Positions 16,573 through 24,932 of a DNA stretch of 48,180 nucleotides are shown piece after piece (the first letter of the stretch is position 1; every line of letters starts with the position of its first letter). The DNA is taken from positions 1-48,180 of the forward strand of contig MNWR01000091.1 of the NCBI GenBank assembly GCA_001872725.1, given 5' to 3'. Under the pieces are notes generated by a model, which had not been told where the DNA came from, made no database searches, and saw nothing but the letters and a program-made list of their open reading frames with translations. Position numbers and translations under genes: made by a program. Origin of the DNA: Proteobacteria bacterium CG1_02_64_396. Its GTDB lineage: Bacteria; Pseudomonadota; MNWR01; CG1-02-64-396.

Positions 16573-17645
16573 GAACGAGAACCCTCGGCCAGCGCCTCCT
16601 GGGCGTCGAGGAGAGGTTCAATCAAGGGGTCAAGTAGCCCTGAAATGACCTCGTCGAGCCGGTAGATGGTGACGTTGATACGGTGGTCGGTGACACGGTT
16701 TTGCGGGAAGTTGTAGGTACGAATCCGCTCGGAGCGATCCCCCGAGCCGACCTGAAGACGGCGCATTTCGGCCCGCGACGAATGGGCCTGCTCGGCGGCC
16801 CGGTCGAACAAACGGGCGCGCAGGATCTTCATCGCTTTGGCTTTGTTCTTGTGCTGCGACTTTTCGTCTTGGCAAATGACCACCACCCCAGTGGGAATGT
16901 GGGTGATGCGCACAGCCGAATCAGTGGTGTTGACGCTCTGCCCCCCGGGCCCTGAGGAGCGATAAACGTCGATGCGCAGCTCGTTGGGATTGAGTTCGAC
17001 CTCGACCTCTTCCGGTTCGGGAAGCACCGCCACGGTGCAGGCGCTGGTATGGATCCGTCCTTGGTTTTCGGTCTCGGGAACGCGCTGCACACGATGAACC
17101 CCACTTTCGAACTGATAACGTTCGAAGGATCCACTGCCCTGAATCTGGATCACCGCTTCGCGCAGCCCCCCCACCTCGGTCGGAGCCATCTCCAATTCCT
17201 CAACCTTCAAGCCGTGTACTTGGGCATCGCGCACGTACATTTTGAGCAGATCGACAGCAAACAGGGAGGCCTCGTCCCCCCCGGTCCCGGCTCTGATTTC
17301 AAGAATGGCGGGGCGGTCGGCGAAAGGGTGACGCGGGCGCATGCTGCGTATCAGATCGCTGGCCAGTGCCCGGCGCTTTTGGCTTAGTTCCCCAAGCTCG
17401 AACTCGGCAAGTTCGACCATCTCCCCCGATTCGCTTGCGATCAATTCTTCGAGGTCGGCCATTTGGGCACCGAGCGACTGCCACTGTCGGAACTGTGCCA
17501 CGAGGGGTTCCAGTTGGGCATGTTCACGGCTTAATGCGGTGAGTTTGGGGGGATCGGCGGCGATGATGGGATCGACCAAGGCCGCCTCAAGCTCGGCCAG
17601 GCGCTGGGCCATCTCTTCCAGGCGGCCAAGGGGCAGCGTGGTCAT
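16569..17645 (-). CDS. prfA: Peptide chain release factor 1
   Basis: A 358-residue RF1. The GGQ loop is in RSSGPGGQSVNTTDSAVRI (residues 234-236). The codon-recognition PxT motif is present in RVPETENQGRIHTS, which identifies RF1 (UAA/UAG) and not RF2. RAGTGGDEASLFA and CQDEKSQHKNKAKAMKIL are also family hallmarks. It lies between hemA (11 bp upstream) and prmC (4-bp overlap), a classic proteobacterial arrangement. Confidence 0.97.
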   Translation of the reverse strand: MTTLPLGRLEEMAQRLAELEAALVDPIIAADPPKLTALSREHAQLEPLVAQFRQWQSLGAQMADLEELIASESGEMVELAEFELGELSQKRRALASDLIRSMRPRHPFADRPAILEIRAGTGGDEASLFAVDLLKMYVRDAQVHGLKVEELEMAPTEVGGLREAVIQIQGSGSFERYQFESGVHRVQRVPETENQGRIHTSACTVAVLPEPEEVEVELNPNELRIDVYRSSGPGGQSVNTTDSAVRITHIPTGVVVICQDEKSQHKNKAKAMKILRARLFDRAAEQAHSSRAEMRRLQVGSGDRSERIRTYNFPQNRVTDHRINVTIYRLDEVISGLLDPLIEPLLDAQEALAEGSRS

Positions 17646-17656
17646 GAAAAGCCCCT

Positions 17657-18958
17657 TTAAGGTTGTTCCTGCAGATCTTCGGCGGTGGATTGCAATTGGG
17701 GATGGAGATCAAAAAGGGTTCTCACGCTGTCGAGCAGCAGCTCCCCATCGTCTCTTTTGGCCCCCTCGCGCAGGGCGATGGTCGGCTTGTGCAGCAGTTT
17801 ATTCACCACGCGGCGGGTCATCCCTCTCATCGCCTCTTGTTGTGCCTCGTCGAGCTTGGCAAACCCCTTGTCGGCGGTCAGAGCATCAAGGGCATCCTGA
17901 TGAAACCGCTCGCGCAGGGCGGCCAACATCGGGGTGAACTCCAGGGAGTCGATCCAGTGCAGGAAATTGCCAACCTCCTCCTCGACGATCTCCATCGCCT
18001 TGCGGGCCTCGTCCTCGCGCGCCTTGAGGTGATCGGCCACCACCGAAGACAGATCGTCCATGTCGTAACGGAAGACCCCGTCGATGTCGCTAACCGCCGG
18101 GTCGATGTCGCGCGGGACCGCAATATCGATAAAAAACATCGGTTTAAATCGGCGCTGTTTGAGGGAACGCTGCACCATCGTGGGGTAGATGATCGGCACC
18201 GGCGAGCCGGTCGAGGTGATGACAATATCGGCCTCGTGAAGCCGCGCGCCGATTTGATCCAACGCAAAGGGTTCGCCACCGAAGCGTTCGGCCAAATCGC
18301 GGGCGCGGGCCAATGTACGGTTGGTGATGAGAAAACGGGTGGCGCCCGAGGCTTTAAGATGCGTGATGGCGGTTTCGCACATCACGCCAGCCCCGACGAC
18401 CAAAATGGTGCGCCCGGCAAGATCGCCGAAAATCCGCTTGGCCAGATCGACCGCTATCGAGGCAACGCTGACCGATTGGCTGCCGATGCCAGTGTCGGTC
18501 CGGACCCGTTTGGCGCATCCAAATGCTTGATGATAAAGCCGTTTTAGGATCGGACCTAAGGTGTCGGATTCCATCGAGAGCCGGTAGGCATCCTTAACCT
18601 GACCCAAAATCTGAGGCTCACCCAGCACCAGAGAATCGAGGCTGGCGGCGACCTTAAAGGTATGGGCCACCGCATCTTTTTCAGACAGGACGATCAGGTG
18701 TTCGCGCAAGGATTCGAACCCGATGCCGGAGCGAGCCGCCAGCTCTTCACACAGGTGCGCCTGCGCCCGCTCGACATCGCGGGTGGCGGCGGTCAGTTCG
18801 ACCCGGTTGCAGGTCGAAAGGGCGCTGATCTCCAGGATACCGGGCAGCTGCCGCAGGGACCGAAGATCCTCGACGAAGGAATTGGGGGCAAAAGCCAGAC
18901 GCTCGCGGACTTCGACGGGAGCAGTTCGGTGATTCACACCGACGGTGATGACCTTCAT
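17657..18958 (-). CDS. hemA: Glutamyl-tRNA reductase
   Basis: A 433-residue HemA, the first enzyme of the C5 haem pathway: it reduces glutamyl-tRNA to glutamate-1-semialdehyde with NADPH. GVNHRTAPVEVRERLAF opens the catalytic domain, and the nucleophile is C50 in ALSTCNRVEL. The NADPH domain has ILVVGAGVMCETAITHL. The C-terminal dimerisation helix domain follows. The gene starts the hemA-prfA-prmC-CDGSH operon. The organism makes cytochromes (see the heptahaem protein at 27886), so haem demand is expected. Confidence 0.96.
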   Translation of the reverse strand: MKVITVGVNHRTAPVEVRERLAFAPNSFVEDLRSLRQLPGILEISALSTCNRVELTAATRDVERAQAHLCEELAARSGIGFESLREHLIVLSEKDAVAHTFKVAASLDSLVLGEPQILGQVKDAYRLSMESDTLGPILKRLYHQAFGCAKRVRTDTGIGSQSVSVASIAVDLAKRIFGDLAGRTILVVGAGVMCETAITHLKASGATRFLITNRTLARARDLAERFGGEPFALDQIGARLHEADIVITSTGSPVPIIYPTMVQRSLKQRRFKPMFFIDIAVPRDIDPAVSDIDGVFRYDMDDLSSVVADHLKAREDEARKAMEIVEEEVGNFLHWIDSLEFTPMLAALRERFHQDALDALTADKGFAKLDEAQQEAMRGMTRRVVNKLLHKPTIALREGAKRDDGELLLDSVRTLFDLHPQLQSTAEDLQEQP

Positions 18959-19080
18959 TCAGCGCATACCGGGGGTTCGGATCGAAACAGGGGGGAATCG
19001 ATGCGATCCGTCGCTTGATTCAAAGGGCGGCAAGTCTACCCGCGATGGTGGAGTGTCGAAAACCTTTTGGATTGAAAACC

Positions 19081-19224
19081 TTAACCCTTGAGCATCATCT
19101 TGGTCAGCAGGTAGGCCAGGATCGCCCCCACCAAACAGATGGCGAGGATGATCCAGCGTGGGCTGCCCTTCGACCGTTGATTCCAGCGCTCTGACGGTTC
19201 TTTTTGCTGCGGACGACCAAACAT
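19081..19224 (-). CDS. Small single-pass membrane protein
   Basis: A 47-residue gene read directly from the sequence: MFGRPQQKEPSERWNQRS, a short charged N-terminus, then one membrane span (about residues 25-44, WIILAICLVGAILAYLLTKM) and a KG tail. A G-rich segment ending GGGTGAT precedes ATG 19224. It starts 27 bp after the deoxyhypusine-synthase-like gene, with which it is probably cotranscribed. I do not recognise a family. Confidence 0.55.
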   Translation of the reverse strand: MFGRPQQKEPSERWNQRSKGSPRWIILAICLVGAILAYLLTKMMLKG

Positions 19225-19251
19225 ATCACCCCCCCCAGGGTTTCAAAGGCC

Positions 19252-20145
19252 TCAAGCCTCTTCGAGCAAGGCGGCGCACAGCAGGGGCCAAGTCAGCTCC
19301 AGGGCGCCAACGAAGTCGAACGATTCCCCCGCCGCATCGAGCAACCAACCCAGCCGTTGCCCGCGCCCCTGAGTACCGGGAAGCAGGGAGATCCCCATGT
19401 CCCACTCAATCGCTTTGCCGGAGGCCTCAAGCAGCGAAGAGGTGTTGTTGAGTACCTCCGGCAGCAAACGGGCCGAACCAAGGTTGATCCAGGAGATTTT
19501 GCGCTGGCGGTCGAGCCAGGCGGGCAATTCCGACAGATCGAGCAGACTGCCCAACGCCAGATCTTCAACGCGAAGATCCTCAAGCAGGTGGACCGGATCG
19601 TCCCCCAATGAAATGTGCACCGTGATAGGCAGACTAAAGCGGCGGGCCGCCATCAGGATGCTGTCCCCCTCATGGCGGGGGGCGAGTTCTGCCAAGACGC
19701 TCGCGATGGCGGCCCCCAATCCGGAGCGTTGATCGCGGACCAGATCGGTGGCCGCTTGCAACACCGGCAGCACCTCGGGGGCTAAAGGCAGCCCCCCCTC
19801 TTGGTGGTAACGATCCAGGGGCGGGGTGGCGCTGCCGGTCATGGCAACATGCAAGTCGGACATCATAGCGTTGCCCGAAAAGGCGACCGCCTGGATGAAG
19901 CCACGCTGAACCAGATCAATCACCAGAGGGGAAAGTCCTAGGGATACCGCTTCACTACCAACGAGCAGAACGAAGCTTTGTTGTTGCTGGCGGCGGGCAA
20001 GCCAACCGTCACGAACATCAAAGATCTTTTGCGCCTCGCCCAAGCTGGGCAGATTGATCAGGAAATCGAGAAACGACGAATGGGGACGATGGATCCCGGC
20101 AAAATCGTCGATGGAGATCACGCGGGGGGGACGGGGTTCGGACAA
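19252..20145 (-). CDS. Deoxyhypusine-synthase-like protein of unknown function
   Basis: About 297 residues with the pattern of the bacterial deoxyhypusine-synthase-like family. FVLLVGSEAVSLGLSPLVIDLVQRGFIQAVAFSGNAMMSDLHVAMTG is the NAD-site region; related proteins read GAHxIKxGLSPxxIDLMxRGxIxxIAxNGAxxIHDFExA. FSLPITVHISLGDDPVHLL and ISWINLGSARLLPEVL are the other two family blocks. Bacteria have no eIF5A, so true hypusine synthesis is not expected. Several otherwise conserved positions are changed (SGNAMMSDL for NGAxxIHDF). The frame opens at TTG 20157, but TTG 20145 directly follows GGAGG and is preferred. A small membrane protein follows. Confidence 0.6.
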   Translation of the reverse strand: MSEPRPPRVISIDDFAGIHRPHSSFLDFLINLPSLGEAQKIFDVRDGWLARRQQQQSFVLLVGSEAVSLGLSPLVIDLVQRGFIQAVAFSGNAMMSDLHVAMTGSATPPLDRYHQEGGLPLAPEVLPVLQAATDLVRDQRSGLGAAIASVLAELAPRHEGDSILMAARRFSLPITVHISLGDDPVHLLEDLRVEDLALGSLLDLSELPAWLDRQRKISWINLGSARLLPEVLNNTSSLLEASGKAIEWDMGISLLPGTQGRGQRLGWLLDAAGESFDFVGALELTWPLLCAALLEEA

Positions 20146-20168
20146 GGGTTCCTCCAACTGCTTGGGAG

Positions 20169-20325
20169 TTAGGGAAGCGCTGATTTAATGGCGCTTCCGA
20201 GCGGCCCAGGGATGGGCTGCCAAAATCAGGAACGTCAGTGACTGATTTTGAAAGTGAAGCAAAAACGGCGCTTTTTGCGGAGCGTGCAGATTCAAGGCAG
20301 GATGCCTTGAATCTGCACTTCCTTA
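20169..20325. repeat. Palindromic intergenic repeat, copy A
   Basis: One of five related elements in the window. Left end TTAGGGAAGCGCTGATTT, right end ...CACTTCCTTA. It contains a chain of hairpins: GGAAGCGC/GCGCTTCC at the left end, CAAAATCAG/CTGATTTTG in the middle and GCAGATTCAAGGC/GCCTTGAATCTGC at the right. The right end supplies the TAA stop of the SIS-domain gene (20325-20323). Confidence 0.85.
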
Positions 20326-20898
20326 GGATCTGCCGAACAGACGTTCGTCGATCAGTTCGCACAAAATGTGCACGATCAAGATGTGATTTTCTTGGACGCG
20401 GGGGGTTGAGTTGGAGGGGACGACAATCGCCACGTCGCACAGAGGGGCGATCTTACCCCCGTCGCGCCCCAACAGACCGATGATTTTCATGCCCAGCTCC
20501 CGCCCCCGCTCAATGGCGCGTAGCACGTTGCCGGAATTGCCCGAGGTCGAAATCCCAAACAGCACATCACCCCGCCGTCCCAACGCCTCGACCTGCTTGC
20601 TGAAGATCTCGTCGAAGGAGTAGTCGTTGCCGATGGCGGTCAAGGTGGAGCTGTCGGTGGTCAGGGCGATGCCGGGCAGGGGGGGGCGCTCGATTTGAAA
20701 GCGATTGAGCAGCTCGCCCGAAAAATGCTGCGCGTCGGCGGCGCTGCCACCATTGCCGCAAATGAGAATCTTGCCTTCGTGGACCAGCGTGTCGGTGAGC
20801 AGGTCGACCGCCTTGATGATGTCGTCTTGAACGGCGGGAAGCGCGACCGACTTGGCCTGAATGCTCTCCTCATAACGGCGTTGCACGATGTGAAGCAT
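20323..20898 (-). CDS. SIS-domain protein, DiaA/GmhA family
   Basis: A 191-residue sugar-isomerase-fold protein. ILICGNGGSAADAQHFSGELLNRF and IALTTDSSTLTAIGNDYSFDEIFSKQVEALG are diagnostic of phosphoheptose isomerase GmhA and its relative DiaA. The catalytic glutamate (GELLNRF) and histidine (ENHILIVHIL) of GmhA are both kept, which argues for isomerase activity on sedoheptulose 7-phosphate. The neighbourhood (YraN, RsmI, LpoA-like) is that of DiaA, a DnaA-binding protein. Both calls are possible. An AGAAGG site precedes ATG 20898; yraN lies 18 bp upstream. The stop codon is inside repeat copy A. Confidence 0.8.
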   Translation of the reverse strand: MLHIVQRRYEESIQAKSVALPAVQDDIIKAVDLLTDTLVHEGKILICGNGGSAADAQHFSGELLNRFQIERPPLPGIALTTDSSTLTAIGNDYSFDEIFSKQVEALGRRGDVLFGISTSGNSGNVLRAIERGRELGMKIIGLLGRDGGKIAPLCDVAIVVPSNSTPRVQENHILIVHILCELIDERLFGRS

Positions 20899-20916
20899 CG
20901 AAAAAACCTTCTTTTT

Positions 20917-21285
20917 TCAAAAAGGATGGGAAGGGTCGTTTTGGACTACGTTACGAAGATGTTCCAATCGCCCATGCCGGTCAAGAATCAGCAGGTCCAA
21001 ACGGATAGAGCGATCCCACAATTCAGAAAACCGGGCTTGCATCTCTTCGGTGGTCTGAATCCAGCGCCTCACCTTGGTGGGGGTAAGCGATTCCAGCGCC
21101 TGGTCGAGGGTACCGCGCAAACGGACCTCGACCGAGACAACAATCTCGCCGTCCAGGGCCAACAGATCGATCTCTCCCCGCCGACCCCGCAGGTTGCGCC
21201 CCAAAATCGTCCATCCCAGGGTTTGGCAGTGTTGGGCAACCTGATCCTCCCCCCGTCTTCCGCGCAGGTGGGAGAGCAGTCCCAT
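20917..21285 (-). CDS. yraN: YraN/UPF0102 family nuclease-fold protein
   Basis: A 122-residue member of UPF0102, an endonuclease-like fold of uncertain role. The core VAQHCQTLGWTILGRNLRGRRGEIDLLALDGEIVVSVEVRLRG holds the GEIDL-x-EV(K/R)xR pattern; here the usual FVEVKxR is SVEVRLR. It overlaps the rsmI stop as ATGA (21285). The rsmI-yraN-SIS order is the same as in the Escherichia coli yraL-yraM-yraN-diaA region, with lpoA turned to the opposite strand. Confidence 0.88.
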   Translation of the reverse strand: MGLLSHLRGRRGEDQVAQHCQTLGWTILGRNLRGRRGEIDLLALDGEIVVSVEVRLRGTLDQALESLTPTKVRRWIQTTEEMQARFSELWDRSIRLDLLILDRHGRLEHLRNVVQNDPSHPF

Positions 21286-22187
21286 CAGGGATTCTCGGTC
21301 AGGAGCTGCCCAGCCAGCGCCAAAGCGAGGGGGTAGACCCTTTTTTTGGGGGCGCCGGTCAACTGCTGGGTTACCCGGCTGGCGGCGCTGACGGAAAGTC
21401 CCTCGGCAAGCAGCAGGGTCAAGATGTGATCGACTTCATCCGAGTTTTCACTTGCGGCAACCGGAGCGGGCGCCAGCGCCACCACAATCTCGCCGCGGGG
21501 ATTGGGAGGATCGGCGGCCAGGGCGGCGGCGGTACCGTTGTAGAGGGTTTCGAACCGTTTGGTCAGCTCCCGACCCACCACCACCTCACGCTCGGGGGCG
21601 TGGGCGGCCAGGAGGTCGAGCAGGTCGTGCAACCGATGGGGTGCTTCGAGCAGCACCGTGGTTTCGGGCCGCGCCAGGGCCTCCTCCAGCGCCTCTTGCC
21701 GCTTTTTGCCTTTGGAGGGGAGGAAACCGAGAAACGAAAACCGGTCGGTCGGTAGCCCCGCTACCGCCAGCAAAGCAAGCAGACTGGAGGCGCCCGGAAT
21801 CGGATGAACCTCGATTCCCGCCGCACGAGCGGCCCGGACCAGCCGGTAGCCCGGATCGGCCAAGGTCGGGGTTCCAGCATCCGAAATAAGGGCGACACTT
21901 TGCCCCTCTTGCAGTCGAGCCACGATCTGGGGGGCAGTTTTTTGCTCCACCTCGTCGTAGTAGGGGGCCATCGCCGGACGACGCAGCCCCAAATGGTGGA
22001 AGAGTTCTCCCGCCCTTCGGGTATCCTCTGCCGCCACCAAATCGACCCCCTCCAGAATGTGGCGGGCGCGGGCCGAGATATCCCCCAGGTTGCCGATGGG
22101 GGTCGAAACCACGTAGAGATGACCGGCCACCGGCTCCCCGGCAGAGGGGTGCAACGTGGCTTGAGATGTGTCGGAGGCTGGATTCAT
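21285..22187 (-). CDS. rsmI: 16S rRNA 2'-O-ribose C1402 methyltransferase RsmI
   Basis: A 300-residue tetrapyrrole-methylase-fold enzyme. HLYVVSTPIGNLGDISARA (SAM loop), AAEDTRRAGELF and ALISDAGTPTLADPGYRLVRAA are the three strongest RsmI blocks, followed by PGASSLLALLAVAGLPTDRFSFLGFLP. The frame is open to 22367, but the first 60 residues lie over the divergent lpoA-like gene and are low-complexity; ATG 22187 gives the usual N-terminus. Only about 16 bp separate it from the divergent gene start. Confidence 0.93.
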   Translation of the reverse strand: MNPASDTSQATLHPSAGEPVAGHLYVVSTPIGNLGDISARARHILEGVDLVAAEDTRRAGELFHHLGLRRPAMAPYYDEVEQKTAPQIVARLQEGQSVALISDAGTPTLADPGYRLVRAARAAGIEVHPIPGASSLLALLAVAGLPTDRFSFLGFLPSKGKKRQEALEEALARPETTVLLEAPHRLHDLLDLLAAHAPEREVVVGRELTKRFETLYNGTAAALAADPPNPRGEIVVALAPAPVAASENSDEVDHILTLLLAEGLSVSAASRVTQQLTGAPKKRVYPLALALAGQLLTENP

Positions 22188-22203
22188 GACCCCATTTTGC
22201 CTG

Positions 22204-23916
22204 ATGGATGCACAACGCGACACCGCCACCCTGCGCGCAGCCCGGCGAACCGGGTGGGGATTGGCGTTCGCCTTGGTATTGGCCTCGTGTGGCGGACCTA
22301 AAGCGCCGGTGCAGCCAAGCGCGCTGGAAGAGGTGGCGCCTCCGGTACAGCTCAAACCGGTGGCCATCGCCAGTGACCGCGACCTGGAGCAGGCCCGCCA
22401 AACTTACCTTGAAGGGGGGGTCGATCAAGCCTGGGAGATCCTGGCGCCGGTATTGGAGCGGCTAAGCCCCGAAGATGCATCCCAATGGGAAAACGGCTGG
22501 GTGGCTCGCATCGCTTTAAGCGGTGGCCACCTGACTGAGGCGGCCCGCTGGATCGAGAACCTTGCCTCCTCGTGGTTGAGCCGGTTCGACCGCCTGTGGC
22601 TGGCCCGGGAGCAGGGGGAGTTTGATCTGGCCGAGGCCATCGACCTGAGCGGCGACCCGCAGTGGAACGACCAAGAGTTGGGGGATCGAAAGCTTTTGGC
22701 GCGGTGGTTGTGGCAGCGACAGGAGGCGGTCCCCGAAGTGGTGCTGCTTCACCTCGCGCCCGTGATTCAAGAAACCCTCACCCCATTGGGGGGCGAGTGG
22801 CCGAGTGCCGACCGGCTCCACCCCTGGATTAAAACCTTGGATCAAAACGGCAGCGCCGAAGAGGTGGCATTACTGGCCCCGGCACTGCTCAGCCGAAGCG
22901 TTGCCTTGGGGGACCGAATGGCTCTGGGACAGCTGGGCAAGATCTGGAAGCGGGGGGAGCCGGTGGCGAACTCCGAGGAATACCGGCAGGCGACCCAGGC
23001 GCTGGCTTTGGCTCGCCCGACCGTGTTGGCGCTATGGCTCCCCCCCCAATCGCAGTGGGAGGCTGCCGCCATTGAGGCCAAGGGGATGAGTCGACCTGGC
23101 GGTGCGGCGTTGGAGTGGGGGGGGGAGCGCCATTTTCCCGACCGTACCCTGTGTGCAGGGACGCTCTGTCAGGATGCTCAGGGTGATGTAGTGAACCTGG
23201 ACCAACTGGCGCAGGCAGTGGACGAACCGTGGGTCGCTGCCGCCCGCCGCCTGAGCGGCGATCACCCCGGCGACGGGGTGGTATTGATGCTGCCCGCCGC
23301 TGGGCAAGAGGGGGTTGAGGGTTTAGTGCCCCTGCTGGCGGAACTGCGTGAGGCCCATATTCCGGTCGAGGGATGGTACCGCTTCGAAGGCAAGGATCAG
23401 GATCCGGGCAAGGTGGTTGACGACATCCCCATCGCGGTGCCCCGTTTTCCGGATCGTGAGGTCGAGGAGCGCTTTCGTACCCGCTATCCCCTGGTCGAGG
23501 GGGCCGGCATCGTCTTGATGGCCTCCAGCGAGGTGGCCAAGTTGCTGGTGCCGAAATTGCGGTTTTCGAGCATCGATTTGCCGGTGCTGGGGATCGGCGA
23601 TTGGGACCAGCTCGTGCTCGATCCCAGCGACCGTGACGCCTTCGAGGGGGTCGCCTTTTTGCTGCCGGGCCGCGATCCCCAAGAGGCGCTCAGCGGGTCG
23701 GTGGCCCAGGTGGTGCGCCGGGCGGTGGTGGGGGCCTTGATTCAGGGGTGGCAACCGGAGGAGGCGGGTTGGCAAGAGTGGGAGGTCCCCGGCCAGGGCA
23801 AGATCGAAATCAGCGGCGGTGGGGTGCGGTTGCCCTATCAGATCTTCCGCTTCAAAAATCTGACCCCCCGACCGGTGGGAACTTTGCAGATGGAGCCGCA
23901 GGAGGCGGCCCCTTAA
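22204..23916 (+). CDS. LpoA-like (LppC family) lipoprotein
   Basis: About 570 residues. The N-terminus has RRTGWGLAFALVLASC, a lipoprotein signal whose lipobox cysteine follows LVLAS, so the mature protein is membrane anchored. The middle region (about 60-290) is helical and TPR-like (ARQTYLEGGVDQAWEILAPVL), and the C-terminal part (about 350-540) has a periplasmic-binding-protein-like pattern ending GIGDWDQLVLDPSDRDAFEGVAFLLP. This architecture and the rsmI neighbourhood match LpoA, which activates penicillin-binding protein 1A; sequence similarity is weak. ATGs at 22168 and 22186 are alternative starts. The TAA stop is part of repeat copy B. Confidence 0.65.
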   Translation: MDAQRDTATLRAARRTGWGLAFALVLASCGGPKAPVQPSALEEVAPPVQLKPVAIASDRDLEQARQTYLEGGVDQAWEILAPVLERLSPEDASQWENGWVARIALSGGHLTEAARWIENLASSWLSRFDRLWLAREQGEFDLAEAIDLSGDPQWNDQELGDRKLLARWLWQRQEAVPEVVLLHLAPVIQETLTPLGGEWPSADRLHPWIKTLDQNGSAEEVALLAPALLSRSVALGDRMALGQLGKIWKRGEPVANSEEYRQATQALALARPTVLALWLPPQSQWEAAAIEAKGMSRPGGAALEWGGERHFPDRTLCAGTLCQDAQGDVVNLDQLAQAVDEPWVAAARRLSGDHPGDGVVLMLPAAGQEGVEGLVPLLAELREAHIPVEGWYRFEGKDQDPGKVVDDIPIAVPRFPDREVEERFRTRYPLVEGAGIVLMASSEVAKLLVPKLRFSSIDLPVLGIGDWDQLVLDPSDRDAFEGVAFLLPGRDPQEALSGSVAQVVRRAVVGALIQGWQPEEAGWQEWEVPGQGKIEISGGGVRLPYQIFRFKNLTPRPVGTLQMEPQEAAP

Positions 23917-24048
23917 GGAAGCGCTGATTGAATAGCGCTTCCGAGCGACTTAGGGATGGGTGCCGTCGTAGGAGGCGACCCCGTCGCCGAAGCCCCGCTT
24001 TTTTTGTGCTGATCCAAGACAGGATGCCTTTAATCAGCGTCTCCTTAA
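23913..24048. repeat. Palindromic intergenic repeat, copy B
   Basis: TTAAGGAAGCGCTGATTG at the left and ...GCGTCTCCTTAA at the right form inverted ends. The centre contains the GTCGTAGGAGGCGAC / GTCGCCGAAGC module shared with copies D and E. The left TTAAGG contains the stop of the lpoA-like gene and the right one the stop of ubiA. Confidence 0.85.
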
Positions 24049-24932
24049 GGTAGGTTTAGCAGCATTCCCAACCAGACCACGGCAGCCAGGTAGGCGCCGA
24101 CCCAGCGGTTTTCGCGAAAGGCGGCAAAACAGGCACCCCGGTCGCGGGCGCGGCTCATCCATAGTTGGCGCCCCAGCATGGCCCCGGCTCCTACCGCGCC
24201 GACCAGGGCGATGGAGATGCGACCATCGATCCAACCGGCTCCCATCCACGCCAGCAGCGCCCCCCCGTAGAGCAGCCCCACTGCCAACAAATCGTGTTGA
24301 TCAAAATAGAGGGCGGTGGAGCGTACCCCTGCCTGCCGATCATCGTCGCGGTCGACAATGGCATAAAGGGTGTCGTAACCCGCCGACCACAGTAGGGTGG
24401 TCAGCAGCAGCAGCCAGGGGACCGGCGAAAGCGACTCGGCCCCAATCAACCAAGCCACCACCACCCCCCATGAAAAGGCCAGCCCCATCACCAGTTGGGG
24501 CAGGTGGGTGATCCTTTTGCTGAAGGGGTAGAGGATGGCGATGGCAGCCCCCCCCAGCGCCCACAACCACACCCGGCTGGGGAGCAAAAACAACAGAGAG
24601 GCGGCTGCGGCAAGGAGGATCAAGAACACCGCCAGTCCCTGCTTGGGACTCAGCTCACCCGCCGCCAGAGGGCGCGCGCGGGTGCGCTCCACCTGTGCAT
24701 CGAAGTCGCGGTCGGCTAGATCATTGACCACACAGCCTGCCGAGCGCATCAGAAAACTCCCCAGCGCTACCACCACCACCGCCCACCAGGGGGGCAAACC
24801 CTCAGTGGCCCAGATCAAGGCCCACATGGCGGGCCAGAGGACCAACCAAGTGCCGACCGGGCGGTCGAGTCGCATCAACCGGGCAATCGGGTGGCTGAGC
24901 AGCGGAACGGAGAGACGGTGTTCAATACTCAT
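24045..24932 (-). CDS. ubiA: 4-hydroxybenzoate polyprenyltransferase
   Basis: A 295-residue UbiA with about nine membrane spans. The first aspartate-rich motif is NDLADRDFDAQVERTRARPLAAG (70-92) and the second is DTLYAIVDRDDDRQAGVRST; both bind the polyprenyl diphosphate through Mg2+. RLDRPVGTWLVLWPAMWALIWA is the typical N-terminal span. It attaches the isoprenoid tail in ubiquinone synthesis. It overlaps ubiC by ATGA-type coupling at 24929-24932, so the two are an operon with the NIF3 gene. The stop codon lies in repeat copy B. Confidence 0.96.
   Translation of the reverse strand: MSIEHRLSVPLLSHPIARLMRLDRPVGTWLVLWPAMWALIWATEGLPPWWAVVVVALGSFLMRSAGCVVNDLADRDFDAQVERTRARPLAAGELSPKQGLAVFLILLAAAASLLFLLPSRVWLWALGGAAIAILYPFSKRITHLPQLVMGLAFSWGVVVAWLIGAESLSPVPWLLLLTTLLWSAGYDTLYAIVDRDDDRQAGVRSTALYFDQHDLLAVGLLYGGALLAWMGAGWIDGRISIALVGAVGAGAMLGRQLWMSRARDRGACFAAFRENRWVGAYLAAVVWLGMLLNLP

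Noticed and set aside
20323-20898. Firm naming as diaA or gmhA
   Set aside because: The catalytic residues favour GmhA while the gene neighbourhood favours DiaA, so no symbol was given.
23913-24048. CRISPR array or riboswitch in the repeat blocks
   Set aside because: Repeats occur singly between genes, not as short repeats with spacers, and the same sequence appears next to unrelated genes and in both orientations.
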